Below are positions 30,835 to 41,503 of a DNA stretch of 64,000 nucleotides, one piece after another (the first letter of the stretch is position 1; every line of letters begins with the position of its first letter). The notes under the pieces were generated by a model that saw only the letters and a list, made by a program, of their open reading frames with translations, made no database searches and had not been told where the DNA came from. Origin of the DNA: Aeromonas simiae (GTDB taxonomy: Bacteria > Pseudomonadota > Gammaproteobacteria > Enterobacterales > Aeromonadaceae); contig NZ_CDBY01000077.1 in the NCBI RefSeq assembly GCF_000820125.1, positions 1-64,000 of the forward strand. Direction: 5' to 3'. The translations under genes were made by a program, and so were the position numbers.

Positions 30835-33819
30835 TCAAGGGCGTCCAGCCGGGCTGTTGGCCTGATGCTGGGCGGCGCTGCGGCCACCATGACGACCAGA
30901 GCTTTCCACTTCGGCACGCACCAGCGGCGGATAAGCAACCGGCTCACGAGCGGGCAGGGCAGGAGCCGGCTCAGGACGGGTCATGGGAGCGGTGGCGCGG
31001 CGAGCGCGGGCGAGCACGCCTTGGCCTGCTGCCTGACGGTTGGGCGCCGCCTTGGCCACTACCTTGGCCTTCGGATCGGAGATCACAGGTGCCTCAACCG
31101 GAGCGGGTTCGGCGACGGCCATGCTGGCTGGGGCCGGTTGCACCGCTTCAGCAACGGCCGGGGCCGGCACTTCCTCGGCAGCCACAGGGGCGGTCGGTGC
31201 TACGACCTCAGCCTCTACGACTTCCGAGACGACGCCTTGCGGTGCGATGGTTTCGGCCTTGGCCTCTACTGGCGCAGCAACGGGGGCGGGGGCTACCACC
31301 GGCGCACCAAACAGCGGCGCTGCGGCTTCAGCGGCCAGAGCCGGCGTCTCGTTCACCATGGGGTGCTCGATCTCTTCCACCGCCGGAGCGCTAGCGGTGA
31401 CCACCGGCTGTTCTTCGGCCATGGCTGGCTCTTCCTCACGCTGGCGACGCACGTCTTCATTGATGCGCTTGCGACGTTGCTGGCCTTCGCGCGGCGTACG
31501 CTCACGCTGACGGCGCTGGGCCTCGTCTACACCTTCAGCCTTGAGCGCGGTTTGCGATTCAGCCGCAGCAGCGCTGGGCTGCACGCTCACCTCTTCGCTT
31601 GCCACGACGGCGGCGTCGGCTACATCGGCACGGATCTGCTTGCGCAGTTGGCGACGTTCGCGGCGTTCAGCCACCTTCTGCTCTTTCTCTTGGCGCTGCA
31701 CCTGCTCTTGCTGGCTCAGCTCGGCTTCACGAACCGGTGCAACCTGCGGCTTGTCGGCACGCGGCTCGCGCTCTTGACGCGGGGCTCGCTCCTGGCGCGG
31801 CGCACGCTCGGCACGGGGCTGACGCTCTTCACGCGGTTCGCGTTCGGTGCGGGCCTCGCGCGGTTGGCGCTCCTCACGGGGTTCACGCTCCTTACGTGGA
31901 CGCTTGGTGCGGTCATCACGGGACGCCGTTTCGCTCTTCTCTTCGGCGGCAGGGCGGGCGCTGCGCTCGTCGCGGCGACGTTCACTACGGCGCGCCTGAT
32001 CGCGATCACCACGCTCACGGCGGTTATCTTCGCGAGGCTGGCGGCGGCGGGTGTCGCTCTTTTGGTGCGTCTTTTGCTCAGGTTCGCTGGCAACGACGGG
32101 GGCCTCGCGCTCTTCTTGCTTGGCGGAACCAAACAAAGAGCCGAACAGACGGCTCAGGAAGCCGGATTTGACCTGCTCTTCTTCAACCTTGACCACGGCG
32201 GTGACCGGGGTGGCGGGAGCCGGCTTGCTCGGCTGGCTAAAGCCTTGCAGCAGCGGCTGGTCACGCTCGACCACTTGAACCTGGCGCGGCTGGTAAGCCG
32301 GCTTGACCACTTCGGTCTTGAGCTCGTAGCTGGCCGCTTCCGGGATCTCATTTTTGCGAATGCGGGTGACCTCGTAGTGCGGGGTCTCCAGATGCTGGTT
32401 CGGAATGATGTAGACGCGCACGTCGTTGCGCTGCTCGAGGCTGGCGATGGCGCCACGCTTCTCGTTGAGCAGATAGGCGGCGACGTCGACCGGCACCTGG
32501 CCGTGCACCTGTTCGGTGTTGTCCTTCATCGCCTCTTCTTCGATGAGGCGCAGGATGGAGAGGGCCAGTGATTCGTTGTCACGAATAACCCCCTGACCCT
32601 GGCAACGGGGGCAGATGTGGCTGCTCGACTCGTTGAGGGAGGGGCGCAGACGTTGACGCGACATCTCGAGCAGACCGAAACGGGAGATCCGGCCGAGCTG
32701 GATGCGGGCCCTGTCCTGATGCACGGCTTCGCGCAGGCGGTTCTCTACCTCACGCTGGTGACGCACCGGGGTCATGTCGATGAAGTCGATGACAATGAGG
32801 CCACCTAAGTCACGCAGACGCAGCTGGCGAGCGATCTCGTCGGCCGCTTCCAGGTTGGTCTGCAAGGCGGTCTCTTCGATGTCACCGCCCTTGGTGGCGC
32901 GCGCCGAGTTGATGTCGATGGAGGTCAGGGCCTCGGTCGGATCGATGACGATACTGCCGCCGGAGGGGAGGCGCACTTCGCGCTGGAAGGCCGATTCAAT
33001 CTGGCTTTCGATCTGGAAGTGGTTGAACAGGGGCACTTCACCCTTGTACTGCTTGACCCGGCTGATGAAGTCAGGGCGTACCAGCTCGATGTGAGACTTG
33101 GCGCGCTCGAACACGCTGGGGTTGTCGATCAAAATCTCGCCCACGTCGCGACGCAGGTAGTCGCGGATGGCGCGCACGATGACGTTGCTTTCTTGGTGGA
33201 TCAGCACAGGGGCCGGTACGTTCTCGGCGGCCTTGCGGATCGATTCCCAATGGTTGAGCAGGACGTTCAGATCCCACTCCAGCTCTTCTTGGGATTTGCC
33301 CACGCCGGCGGTACGCACGATGAGGCCCATGCCATCCGGCACGGTCAGGCCGTTCATGGCCTCTTTCAGCTCGGTGCGCTCATCACCCTCGATACGACGG
33401 GAGATGCCGCCGGCTCGGGGGTTGTTCGGCATCAACACCAGGTAGCTGCCGGCCAGACTGATGAAGGTAGTGAGGGCTGCACCCTTGGTGCCACGCTCTT
33501 CCTTATCGATCTGGACGATCACTTCCTGACCCTCGCGGATCACTTCTTTGATATTGGGACGGCCTTGATAGGAGTAACCGGAGGGGAAGTAGGTGCGGGC
33601 GATCTCCTTAAGCGGCAGGAAACCGTGGCGCTCGGCGCCGTAATCGACGAAGGCAGCTTCGAGACTGGGCTCTACCCGGGTGATTTTACCCTTGTAGATG
33701 TTGGCTTTCTTCTGCTCGTGTCCCGGACTTTCGATATCGAGGTCGTAGAGCTGTTGTCCGTCAACCAGCGCTACGCGCAACTCTTCTTCCTGAGTCGCGT
33801 TGATCAGCATTCTTTTCAT
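30835..33819 (-). CDS. rne: Ribonuclease E
   Basis: 994-residue endoribonuclease organising the RNA degradosome (E. coli 1061). The N-terminal half holds an S1 RNA-binding domain (about 35-120), the 5'-sensor and DNase I-like catalytic domain ([33 protein letters not shown]) and the zinc-link [10 protein letters not shown] (Cys about 404 and 407). The C-terminal half (from about 520) is low-complexity: an arginine-rich block with RxxRE repeats, then an alanine/proline/glutamate-rich scaffold. It has its own terminator and a long leader upstream. The scaffold's partner sites (helicase, enolase, PNPase) cannot be assigned by eye. Confidence 0.97.
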   Translation of the reverse strand: MKRMLINATQEEELRVALVDGQQLYDLDIESPGHEQKKANIYKGKITRVEPSLEAAFVDYGAERHGFLPLKEIARTYFPSGYSYQGRPNIKEVIREGQEVIVQIDKEERGTKGAALTTFISLAGSYLVLMPNNPRAGGISRRIEGDERTELKEAMNGLTVPDGMGLIVRTAGVGKSQEELEWDLNVLLNHWESIRKAAENVPAPVLIHQESNVIVRAIRDYLRRDVGEILIDNPSVFERAKSHIELVRPDFISRVKQYKGEVPLFNHFQIESQIESAFQREVRLPSGGSIVIDPTEALTSIDINSARATKGGDIEETALQTNLEAADEIARQLRLRDLGGLIVIDFIDMTPVRHQREVENRLREAVHQDRARIQLGRISRFGLLEMSRQRLRPSLNESSSHICPRCQGQGVIRDNESLALSILRLIEEEAMKDNTEQVHGQVPVDVAAYLLNEKRGAIASLEQRNDVRVYIIPNQHLETPHYEVTRIRKNEIPEAASYELKTEVVKPAYQPRQVQVVERDQPLLQGFSQPSKPAPATPVTAVVKVEEEQVKSGFLSRLFGSLFGSAKQEEREAPVVASEPEQKTHQKSDTRRRQPREDNRRERGDRDQARRSERRRDERSARPAAEEKSETASRDDRTKRPRKEREPREERQPREARTEREPREERQPRAERAPRQERAPRQEREPRADKPQVAPVREAELSQQEQVQRQEKEQKVAERRERRQLRKQIRADVADAAVVASEEVSVQPSAAAAESQTALKAEGVDEAQRRQRERTPREGQQRRKRINEDVRRQREEEPAMAEEQPVVTASAPAVEEIEHPMVNETPALAAEAAAPLFGAPVVAPAPVAAPVEAKAETIAPQGVVSEVVEAEVVAPTAPVAAEEVPAPAVAEAVQPAPASMAVAEPAPVEAPVISDPKAKVVAKAAPNRQAAGQGVLARARRATAPMTRPEPAPALPAREPVAYPPLVRAEVESSGRHGGRSAAQHQANSPAGRP

Positions 33820-34180
33820 TGATTTCTCATTGTTGTGTCATGTGTTTTCCTCCACAGGAGCGCAGCCAGCGCCGGCCTCGGGTCTGCAGCATACGGGGGC
33901 AACCTCCCGGTTGGGGTATGCATGAGGCGCTACAAACTTGGGCGCATTGGTCATGCCCTGATAGGGATGCAGGGGATGAAAAGGCTTCCAGTGTGGAGAC
34001 AATGTGTGGTTTTGTGCACTGCGCTCTCCATGCATCAACATCGCTCCTTGGCACAGTGTCCAACGATACGTGACCTTGGCCTGACGGGCGGAATGGGTGA
34101 TGATACGCCCACGTTGAACAAGGCTTGAGCGGTCTTACAAAACCGCCTTTATTATCCCATTTAAACCTGACCCATAGCAA
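33820..34180 (-). promoter_or_regulatory. rne promoter and long 5' untranslated leader
   Basis: On the minus strand, TTGCTA (34175-34180), 18-base spacer and GATAAT (34151-34156) predict a start near 34144, leaving a leader of about 325 bases before the rne ATG at 33819. E. coli rne has a 361-base structured leader through which RNase E represses its own mRNA. The matching size and position suggest the same autoregulation here. No gene is seen in the stretch. Confidence 0.55.
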
Positions 34181-34235
34181 GGCGGCATTTTTCACGGTTT
34201 TTATAAAAACAGGGCAGCCAAGGGGAGGGGGAGGG

Positions 34236-34244
34236 TGATAGAAT
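34236..34244 (+). promoter_or_regulatory. Candidate extended -10 of rluC
   Basis: TGA-TAGAAT, an extended -10 with no evident -35. The predicted transcription start (about 34251) lies almost at the rluC ATG (34254), and no Shine-Dalgarno is visible. Confidence 0.35.
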
Positions 34245-34253
34245 CCGCGGCCT

Positions 34254-35198
34254 ATGACACAGATCACACAACAAGTGCAGCTGCTCACCATCGAAGCTGA
34301 GCACGAAGGGCAGCGCATCGATAACTTTCTTAAGACTCAGCTCAAAGGGGTTCCCAAGAGCCTTATCTATCGCATCCTGCGCAAGGGGGAAGTGCGCGTA
34401 AACAAAAAGCGCGTCAAACCCGAATACAAACTCAATGTCGGCGACGAAGTGCGCGTGCCGCCGGTGCGGGTGGCCGAGAAAAATGAACTGCCCTCGGCCA
34501 ACCTGAGCAGCATCCAGCGGCTTGAAGGGCAGATCCTGTTCGAAGATGACGCCATCATCGTGCTCAACAAGCCATCCGGTATGGCGGTGCACGGTGGCAG
34601 CGGGGTGAGCTTCGGTGTCATCGAAGGGCTGCGAGCATTGCGCCCCGACGCCCGCTTCATGGAGCTGGTACACCGCCTCGACCGCGACACCTCGGGCGTG
34701 CTGCTGATCGCCAAGAAGCGCAGTGCCCTGCGCGGCCTGCATGAGCAGCTGCGCAGCAAGACCATGCGCAAGCAATACCTGGCCCTGGTGCGTGGACGCT
34801 GGCAGTCCCACGTCAAGGTGGTGAGTGCGCCGCTGCGTAAAAATGAGTTGCAGTCTGGCGAGCGCGTGGTGCGGGTGAGCGCCGATGGCAAGCCTTCCGA
34901 GACCCGGTTTCGCATCGTGCGCCAGTTTGCCGAGGCGACACTGATGGAGTGCAGCCCCATCACAGGGCGTACCCACCAGATCCGGGTGCACACCCTGCAC
35001 GCCGGCCATCCTATCGCCTGCGATGACAAATATGGTGAAGCCCAGTTTGACGAAAAGATGCGTGAGAAAGGGCTCAATCGCCTGTTCCTGCACGCTTGGC
35101 GTCTGACCTTCACCCATCCGGCTGACGGGCGTGAGATCAAGGTTGAAGCCCCGCTTGGCGAACCGCTTGAGGCGTTTCTCAATCAGTTGGAACGCTAA
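34254..35198 (+). CDS. rluC: 23S rRNA pseudouridine(955/2504/2580) synthase
   Basis: 314-residue RluA-family pseudouridine synthase (E. coli RluC 319). It has an N-terminal S4 RNA-binding domain (RIDNFLKTQLKGVPKSLIYRILRKGEVRVNKKRVKPEYKL) and the catalytic motif VHRLDRDTSGVLLIAK with its Asp. It ends with GRTHQIRVHTLHAGHPIACDDKYG. It is divergent from rne, the same arrangement as in E. coli. The HAD phosphatase gene follows after 2 bases, so they form an operon. Confidence 0.96.
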   Translation: MTQITQQVQLLTIEAEHEGQRIDNFLKTQLKGVPKSLIYRILRKGEVRVNKKRVKPEYKLNVGDEVRVPPVRVAEKNELPSANLSSIQRLEGQILFEDDAIIVLNKPSGMAVHGGSGVSFGVIEGLRALRPDARFMELVHRLDRDTSGVLLIAKKRSALRGLHEQLRSKTMRKQYLALVRGRWQSHVKVVSAPLRKNELQSGERVVRVSADGKPSETRFRIVRQFAEATLMECSPITGRTHQIRVHTLHAGHPIACDDKYGEAQFDEKMREKGLNRLFLHAWRLTFTHPADGREIKVEAPLGEPLEAFLNQLER

Positions 35199-35200
35199 CG

Positions 35201-35857
35201 ATGGCGTGGCGGCAACAGGTTCGGCTGGCCATCTTCGATTGGGATGGCACCCTGATGAACTCAGTGGCGCGTATCGTCGCCTGCGTATATGGGGCGGCCC
35301 GTGACTGCGGCTATCCCATACCCGATGAAGAAGAGGCGAAACGGATCATCGGGTTGAGCCTCTCGGCCGGTCTGGCCCGCCTGTTTGACGACGACGAGCA
35401 CTCAGCGCAAACGGCCCGCCTGGTGGAGCGCTATCGCCACCATTGGCGTCATGATCCCACGCCGAGCCCCTTGTTTGATGGGGCCAGCGAGTTGCTGCAT
35501 GCCTGGCATGGGCAGGGGATTTTACTGGCCGTGGCCACCGGTAAATCCCGTGCCGGGCTTGATCGGGTGCTCGATGATACGGGGCTGCGTTCCCTGTTTG
35601 CCGCCAGTCGCGGCGCCGATGAGGCGCGCTCCAAGCCCGATCCCCTGATGCTGACACAACTGCTGGATGAGCTGGCGATACCGCTGGAGCAAGCGGTGAT
35701 GATCGGCGACTCGGTGCATGATCTGGGGATGGCGGCCACGCTTGGCATGAACAGGATCGGGGTGACCTGGGGGGTGGATTCTCGCGCCAGGTTGGCCGGT
35801 TTTTCCCCGGTCGCATTGGTCGATTCCATGACTGAGCTGCGACAGACGCTGGGGTGA
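35201..35857 (+). CDS. HAD-IA family hydrolase (phosphoglycolate phosphatase-like)
   Basis: 218-residue HAD hydrolase with an N-terminal nucleophile motif FDWDGTLMNS, a helical cap, motif II in VATGKSRAGL, the conserved Lys in ARSKPDPLML and motif IV in MIGDSVHDLGMA. The overall pattern resembles Gph-type phosphatases. The rluC-HAD gene pair is common in gammaproteobacteria (remembered context), but the substrate is not known. Translation is likely coupled to rluC, since only 2 bases separate stop and start. Confidence 0.88.
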   Translation: MAWRQQVRLAIFDWDGTLMNSVARIVACVYGAARDCGYPIPDEEEAKRIIGLSLSAGLARLFDDDEHSAQTARLVERYRHHWRHDPTPSPLFDGASELLHAWHGQGILLAVATGKSRAGLDRVLDDTGLRSLFAASRGADEARSKPDPLMLTQLLDELAIPLEQAVMIGDSVHDLGMAATLGMNRIGVTWGVDSRARLAGFSPVALVDSMTELRQTLG

Positions 35858-35864
35858 GTGCAAG

Positions 35865-35888
35865 ACGGGGCCATGGGCCCCGTTTTTA
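35865..35888 (+). terminator. Terminator after the rluC operon
   Basis: Stem ACGGGGCC / GGCCCCGT with an ATG loop followed by TTTT; it lies between convergent genes. Confidence 0.8.
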
Positions 35889-35908
35889 TTTGTCACGCTC
35901 CCGCCTGG

Positions 35909-36490
35909 TCAGGGGAGGGTGAGGCCATGACGCGCGAGCAGCTCGATCAGGGCAATCAGTGGCAGGCCGATCAAGGCGTTGGGATCGCGCCCCTCCAGGG
36001 CACGAAACAGAGCAATCCCCATGCCTTCGCTTTTGAAACTGCCCGCGCAATCATAGGGCTCCTCGGCGTGCAGGTAGCGGGTGAGTGCGGCATCGTCCAG
36101 AGCGCGAAAATGCACGCTAAAGGGCTCAACCATGGCGTGCTGCTCGCCGGTGGCCGCGTTGATCACGCAAAGGCCAGTGTAGAAGATGACCGATTTCCCC
36201 TGCGCCGCCTTGAGCTGCGCCAGGGCGTTATCGAAGTTACCGGGTTTGCCAAGAATGCGATCATCGCAGACACACACCTGATCAGAGCCGATCACCAGCG
36301 CGTGATCATGATGCTCGGCCACGGCGCGGGCTTTGGCGATGGCGAGCCTGAGCACCAGATCCGCGCCGCTCTCCCCGGCATGCGCCGTCTCGTCCACATC
36401 CGGCGCCTGCATCTCGAAGGGGAAGCCGAGCTTGCTGAGCAGGCTGGCGCGATAGCGAGAAGTTGAGGCGAGAATCACTTTTTCTGGCAT
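35909..36490 (-). CDS. yceF: Maf-family 7-methyl-GTP pyrophosphatase (YceF)
   Basis: 193-residue Maf-like nucleotide pyrophosphatase, one residue shorter than E. coli YceF (194), which prevents misincorporation of 7-methyl-GTP. It carries the family N-terminus ILASTSRYRASLLSKLG, APDVDETAHAGE, IGSDQVC with the metal-binding Asp, and the GCAGSFKSEG-like segment YDCAGSFKSEGMGIALF. It is divergent from yceD, the same arrangement as in E. coli. The E. coli YceF substrate is inferred here from context and length. Confidence 0.92.
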   Translation of the reverse strand: MPEKVILASTSRYRASLLSKLGFPFEMQAPDVDETAHAGESGADLVLRLAIAKARAVAEHHDHALVIGSDQVCVCDDRILGKPGNFDNALAQLKAAQGKSVIFYTGLCVINAATGEQHAMVEPFSVHFRALDDAALTRYLHAEEPYDCAGSFKSEGMGIALFRALEGRDPNALIGLPLIALIELLARHGLTLP

Positions 36491-36569
36491 ACTGTCACTC
36501 CGATGAAGGCAAGTCCCGCCATTCTAGGGAGTTGTGCGTTAAAAATCATCGCGGTAAGTGGTTTTTCCT

Positions 36570-36598
36570 TTGACTATAAGCCCTTGGATCTATATCAT
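36570..36598 (+). promoter_or_regulatory. Candidate promoter of the yceD-rpmF-plsX-fab operon
   Basis: TTGACT (36570-36575), 17-base spacer, TATCAT (36593-36598). The predicted start near 36605 is only about 3 bases before the yceD ATG at 36608, where no Shine-Dalgarno is visible, so the mRNA may be almost leaderless. Confidence 0.5.
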
Positions 36599-36607
36599 TC
36601 GCGCCCT

Positions 36608-37129
36608 ATGCAAAAGGTGAAGTTGCCCGTAAAGGTTGATCCAGTTCGTACTGCCTTGAAGCTGCTCGATTATGTCGGGATAGTGGAAAAGTCGCAGATG
36701 CCCAGGCTGGAGGAGTCAACCGCTGGCTTGCTCGGTGATGTGGACGCATCCCTGCACTTTGGTAAAGATGTTCAGAAGCTGACTGTAATGAAAGGCACTG
36801 CCCATGCCGAGGTCAATCTGATTTGCCAACGTTGTGGAGAGACATTCACCCACCGTTGTGAAGCTGAATTCATCTATACTCCGATGTTCGAAAGAACTGA
36901 CGAGGTAGAGCTGCCGGAAGCTTATGAGCCCATTGAATTGGATGAAAATGGCGAGATAGACCTGCATCAAATCCTGGAGGATGAACTCATCCTCGCCCTG
37001 CCGCTGGTACCCATGCACCCTGTGGATGAGTGCCCGAGAGGGAAGATGGAGATGAGCTTTGGTCACATCGAACCTGCTGATGAGCGCCCGAATCCCTTTG
37101 CAGTTCTTGAAGAACTCAAACGTAAGTGA
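36608..37129 (+). CDS. yceD: YceD family protein (DUF177), 23S rRNA accumulation protein
   Basis: 173 residues with the ATG at 36608 (MQKVKLPVKVDPVRTA), the E. coli length. YceD is needed for normal 23S rRNA levels. The sequence shows a probable zinc-binding pair of cysteines in ICQRCGETFTHRC, an acidic C-terminal half (ELDENGEIDLHQILEDELILALPLVP, a family hallmark) and the closing PNPFAVLEELK. The frame is open 35 codons upstream but contains the promoter. It is the first gene of the cluster, 18 bases before rpmF. Confidence 0.95.
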   Translation: MQKVKLPVKVDPVRTALKLLDYVGIVEKSQMPRLEESTAGLLGDVDASLHFGKDVQKLTVMKGTAHAEVNLICQRCGETFTHRCEAEFIYTPMFERTDEVELPEAYEPIELDENGEIDLHQILEDELILALPLVPMHPVDECPRGKMEMSFGHIEPADERPNPFAVLEELKRK

Positions 37130-37147
37130 ATTAGGAGTTAGCCTACC

Positions 37148-37315
37148 ATGGCCGTACAACAGAACCGTAAAACCCGCGCCAAGCGTGGCATGCGTCGTTC
37201 CCACGATGCCCTGACCGCTGCTGCACTGACTGTTGATCAGACCAGTGGTGAAACTCATCGTCGTCACCATGTGACTGCCGATGGTTTCTACCGCGGTAAA
37301 AAGGTTATCGCCTAA
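37148..37315 (+). CDS. rpmF: 50S ribosomal protein L32
   Basis: 55-residue large-subunit protein L32. [20 protein letters not shown] at the N-terminus is diagnostic, and the Ser-Gly-Glu-Thr-His-Arg-Arg-His-His segment and the final GKKVIA complete the family pattern. TTAGGAGT lies about 8 bases before the ATG. It is placed between yceD and plsX, as in most gammaproteobacteria. Lacks the zinc-binding cysteines found in some L32 paralogues. Confidence 0.98.
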   Translation: MAVQQNRKTRAKRGMRRSHDALTAAALTVDQTSGETHRRHHVTADGFYRGKKVIA

Positions 37316-37324
37316 GGCGTGCCT

Positions 37325-38344
37325 TTGTCTGCGCTCACTGTCGCGTTAGACATAATGGGGGGTGACAACGGCCCCTCGGTTACAGTGCCTGCCTCCGTGC
37401 AGGCACTGTCGCTTCTGCCCCGGCTCAATCTGATCCTGGTGGGCGACCTCTCCCGTTGCGATGCTCTGCTGCGCCAGCATGGCCTGCTCTCTCATCCCCG
37501 CGTTCGTCTCCTGCATGCTTCACAAGTGGTGGGCATGGGGGAAAAACCCATTCACGCCCTGCGTCATCAAAAAGACTCCTCCATGCGGCTGGCTCTCGAG
37601 CTGGTCAAGAGTGGCGAGGCTGGGGCCTGCGTCAGCGCCGGTAATACCGGGGCACTGATGGCGATGGCCAAATGTGTGCTCAAGTCCTTGCCTGGCGTCG
37701 ATCGTCCCGCGCTGGTAAAGGGGCTGCCCGCCTTGGAGGGCAAGCGCTCTTATCTGCTCGATCTCGGGGCCAATGTCAGCTGTGATGCCGACGCCTTGCT
37801 GCAATTTGCGGTGATGGGGGCCGTGCTGGCCGAACGGGTTGAGGGGATAGCCCATCCCAAGGTGGCGCTGCTCAACGTGGGGGAAGAGGAGATCAAGGGC
37901 AACGATCTGGTGCGCCACAGTGCCGAGCTACTCGGTCAGTGTCCCGCTTTGAATTTTATCGGTTTTGTGGAAGGCAACGAGCTGTTCAGCGGCAAGGCCG
38001 ATGTCATTGTCTGCGACGGGTTTGTCGGCAATGTCGCCTTGAAAACGGCGGAGGGTGTCGCACGCATGATGGCTGATGCGGTGGGCATGGGAGGACGAAA
38101 ACGTACCTTTATTGGCCGTATCGCCTCATTTTTGCTCAAACAACGCTTTTCCAACTTGAACCCCGACCAGTATAACGGCGCAAGTCTGTTAGGATTGCGC
38201 GGTATTGTGGTAAAAAGTCACGGCAGCGCCAATGAGCGGGCCCTATGTCATGCGATCTTGCTAGCGGCAGGGGAAGTCAAAGCACAACTCCCTGCCCAGA
38301 TTGCCGATCGCCTGGAAACTGTCCTCTCCGACAGGGATCAATAA
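37325..38344 (+). CDS. plsX: Phosphate acyltransferase PlsX
   Basis: 339-residue enzyme making acyl-phosphate from acyl-ACP, the first step of the PlsX/PlsY route to phosphatidic acid. Family motifs are [13 protein letters not shown] at the N-terminus, [23 protein letters not shown] and [13 protein letters not shown]. The start is uncertain: TTG at 37325 is favoured because TAAGG lies 7 bases upstream, while the GTG at 37319, two codons earlier, would sit one base from that element. The gene begins 9 bases after rpmF and may be translationally coupled. Confidence 0.95.
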   Translation: MSALTVALDIMGGDNGPSVTVPASVQALSLLPRLNLILVGDLSRCDALLRQHGLLSHPRVRLLHASQVVGMGEKPIHALRHQKDSSMRLALELVKSGEAGACVSAGNTGALMAMAKCVLKSLPGVDRPALVKGLPALEGKRSYLLDLGANVSCDADALLQFAVMGAVLAERVEGIAHPKVALLNVGEEEIKGNDLVRHSAELLGQCPALNFIGFVEGNELFSGKADVIVCDGFVGNVALKTAEGVARMMADAVGMGGRKRTFIGRIASFLLKQRFSNLNPDQYNGASLLGLRGIVVKSHGSANERALCHAILLAAGEVKAQLPAQIADRLETVLSDRDQ

Positions 38345-38352
38345 TTACATCT

Positions 38353-39312
<960 letters not shown>

Positions 39313-39343
39313 TCCCGATCTCTTCTTTTGCAAGGAGTTTGAC

Positions 39344-40279
39344 ATGACTCAATTCGCCATCGCCTTCCCGGGCCAGGGCTCCCAGTCCGTTGGCATGTTG
39401 GCCGAGCTGGCCGAACAGCACCCGATCATCAAGGAGACCTTCGCCGAGGCGAGCGCCGTGCTGGGCTACGATCTGTTCGCACTGGTGCAGCAGGGGCCGG
39501 TCGAAGAGCTCGGCAAAACCTGGCGTACTCAGCCTGCGCTGCTGACCGCTTCAGTGGCCCTGTGGCGCCTGTGGCAAGCACAGGGCGGCAAGCAGCCGGC
39601 CGTGATGGCGGGCCACAGCCTGGGTGAGTACTCCGCCCTGGTGTGCAGTGGCGCGCTGGCCTTTGCCGACGCGGTGAAACTGGTGGAGCTGCGTGGCCTT
39701 GCCATGCAAGAAGCCGTGCCGGAAGGCACCGGTGCCATGGCGGCCATCATCGGTCTGGATAACGACGCCATCGCCGCCAACTGTGAACTGGCTGCCGAAG
39801 GGCAGGTGGTCTCTCCGGTCAACTTCAACTCCCCGGGGCAGGTGGTGATCGCCGGCCACAAAGAGGCGGTCGAGCGGGCCAACGCCTTGATGAAGGCTTC
39901 CGGCGCCAAGCGTGCACTGCCGCTGCCGGTCTCTGTGCCTTCTCACTGCGCCCTGATGAAACCGGCGGCCGAAAAGCTGGCCGCGGCCCTTGAAGGTATC
40001 GAGGTGAAGGCCCCGCTGATCCCGGTTATCAACAACGTGGACGTGGCTAAAGAGCGCGACCCCGCTGCCATCAAGCAGGCGCTGGTTCGCCAGCTCTACA
40101 GCCCGGTGCGCTGGAGCGAAACCGTGGTGGCCATGGCCGATGACGGCATTGCACTCGCTATCGAGATGGGGCCTGGCAAGGTGTTGACCGGCTTGGCCAA
40201 GCGCTGTGATGCCCGTGTCGAAGGGATCCACGCCAACGATCCGGCCTCTTTCGAGGCGGCGTTGGCCAAGGTTAATTGA
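39344..40279 (+). CDS. fabD: Malonyl-CoA-ACP transacylase
   Basis: 311-residue transacylase loading malonyl groups on ACP. It shows the N-terminal FPGQGSQSVGM oxyanion segment, the nucleophile Ser (about 92) in GHSLGEYSALV and the catalytic His in SVPSHCALM. The start at 39344 follows AAGGAGTTTGAC; the longer frame upstream lies in fabH. Order fabH-fabD-fabG-acpP is the canonical cluster. Confidence 0.97.
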   Translation: MTQFAIAFPGQGSQSVGMLAELAEQHPIIKETFAEASAVLGYDLFALVQQGPVEELGKTWRTQPALLTASVALWRLWQAQGGKQPAVMAGHSLGEYSALVCSGALAFADAVKLVELRGLAMQEAVPEGTGAMAAIIGLDNDAIAANCELAAEGQVVSPVNFNSPGQVVIAGHKEAVERANALMKASGAKRALPLPVSVPSHCALMKPAAEKLAAALEGIEVKAPLIPVINNVDVAKERDPAAIKQALVRQLYSPVRWSETVVAMADDGIALAIEMGPGKVLTGLAKRCDARVEGIHANDPASFEAALAKVN

Positions 40280-40293
40280 GCAGGAGTAACGAG

Positions 40294-41028
40294 ATGAGCT
40301 TTACCGACAAGGTTGTTCTGGTGACCGGCGCCAGCCGCGGCATCGGCCGCGCTATTGCCGAGGCCTTTGCCGCCCAGGGCGCCCAGGTGGTGGGAACCGC
40401 CACCAGCGAGAGCGGCGCCGAAGCCATCAGCGCCTATCTGGGCGAGCAGGGCTGCGGTCTGGCACTCAATGTGACCGACGCCGCTTCTGTTGAGCAGGTG
40501 CTTGGCGCCATCAAGGCACGTTTTGGTGAGGTGGACATCCTCATCAACAACGCCGGCATCACCCGCGACAACCTGTTGATGCGGATGAAGGACGATGAGT
40601 GGAACGATATCATCGAGACCAACCTCACATCTCTTTATCGCCTGAGCAAGCCGGTATTGCGGGCCATGATGAAAAAACGTTATGGTCGCATCATCAGCAT
40701 TGGTTCTGTGGTCGGCACCATGGGCAATGCAGGGCAGACCAACTATGCCGCCGCCAAGGCAGGCCTGATTGGGTTTACCAAGTCCCTGGCCCGTGAAGTG
40801 GCCTCCCGTGGTATCACCGTCAACGCGGTGGCGCCCGGCTTTATTGAGACCGACATGACCCGTGCTCTGAACGAAGAGCAGCGTGCCGGTATCATGAATC
40901 AGGTGCCGGCTGCGCGCCTTGGCGATCCGAAAGAGATCGCTGCTGCTGTGGTTTTCCTTGCCTCAGAACAGGCAAGTTACATCACCGGCGAGACGCTGCA
41001 TGTTAATGGCGGTATGTACATGGTGTAA
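40294..41028 (+). CDS. fabG: 3-oxoacyl-ACP reductase
   Basis: 244-residue NADPH-dependent short-chain dehydrogenase performing the first reduction of the elongation cycle. The nucleotide-binding motif TGASRGIGRA, NNAGITRDNLL and the catalytic Ser...Tyr-x-x-x-Lys (GQTNYAAAKAG) are intact. The C-terminus GETLHVNGGMYMV is typical. CAGGAG lies before the ATG at 40294, 14 bases after fabD. Confidence 0.97.
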   Translation: MSFTDKVVLVTGASRGIGRAIAEAFAAQGAQVVGTATSESGAEAISAYLGEQGCGLALNVTDAASVEQVLGAIKARFGEVDILINNAGITRDNLLMRMKDDEWNDIIETNLTSLYRLSKPVLRAMMKKRYGRIISIGSVVGTMGNAGQTNYAAAKAGLIGFTKSLAREVASRGITVNAVAPGFIETDMTRALNEEQRAGIMNQVPAARLGDPKEIAAAVVFLASEQASYITGETLHVNGGMYMV

Positions 41029-41111
41029 TCAATTTGTCGTGAGATCTGTTCGAAATTGCGATAATACGCCGAAGTTCGTGCATTTTCGTGGTTTGACCAG
41101 AAGCAAGTTGC

Positions 41112-41139
41112 TTGCAAAGTCACGTCATTTGAATAAACT
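41112..41139 (+). promoter_or_regulatory. Candidate acpP promoter
   Basis: TTGCAA (41112-41117), 16-base spacer, TAAACT (41134-41139), in the 157-base fabG-acpP gap. An internal promoter here would explain the high ACP level needed relative to the enzymes. Confidence 0.35.
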
Positions 41140-41185
41140 ACTGCAACCAGACGCAATTGCGTATTTTTAAAGGAAAATTCAGGTC

Positions 41186-41422
41186 ATGAGCAACATCGAA
41201 GAACGCGTAAAGAAAATCATCGTCGAGCAGCTGGGCGTTAAAGAAGAAGACGTCAAGAACAGCGCTTCCTTCGTCGACGATCTGGGCGCTGACTCCCTGG
41301 ACACCGTTGAGCTGGTAATGGCCCTTGAAGAAGAATTCGACACCGAAATTCCTGATGAAGAAGCTGAGAAGATCACCACTGTTCAAGCGGCTATCGACTA
41401 CATCAACGCCAACCAAGAATAA
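41186..41422 (+). CDS. acpP: Acyl carrier protein
   Basis: 78-residue acidic acyl carrier protein. The phosphopantetheine attachment Ser37 lies in [19 protein letters not shown]. It is nearly identical in layout to E. coli AcpP. AAAGGA precedes the start. Codons look strongly biased (GAA, CTG, GAC), as expected for a very highly expressed gene. A hairpin terminator follows 17 bases after the stop. Confidence 0.98.
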   Translation: MSNIEERVKKIIVEQLGVKEEDVKNSASFVDDLGADSLDTVELVMALEEEFDTEIPDEEAEKITTVQAAIDYINANQE

Positions 41423-41439
41423 CTTTTCTTGTGTTGCGA

Positions 41440-41465
41440 GAAGCGGCCTGCGGGCCGCTTCTTCT
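41440..41465 (+). terminator. Hairpin between acpP and fabF (attenuator-like)
   Basis: GAAGCGGCC / GGCCGCTTC stem with a TGCG loop and only a short T-rich tail. Partial termination here would raise acpP mRNA over fabF. Confidence 0.65.
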
Positions 41466-41503
41466 ATCCAGCTTTCCTAAAATTCCTCTCGGAGACTACC
41501 TCA

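Noticed and set aside
30865..32571. 568-codon open frame opposite rne
   Set aside because: Antisense shadow created by the Arg/Ala/Glu-rich repeats of RNase E.
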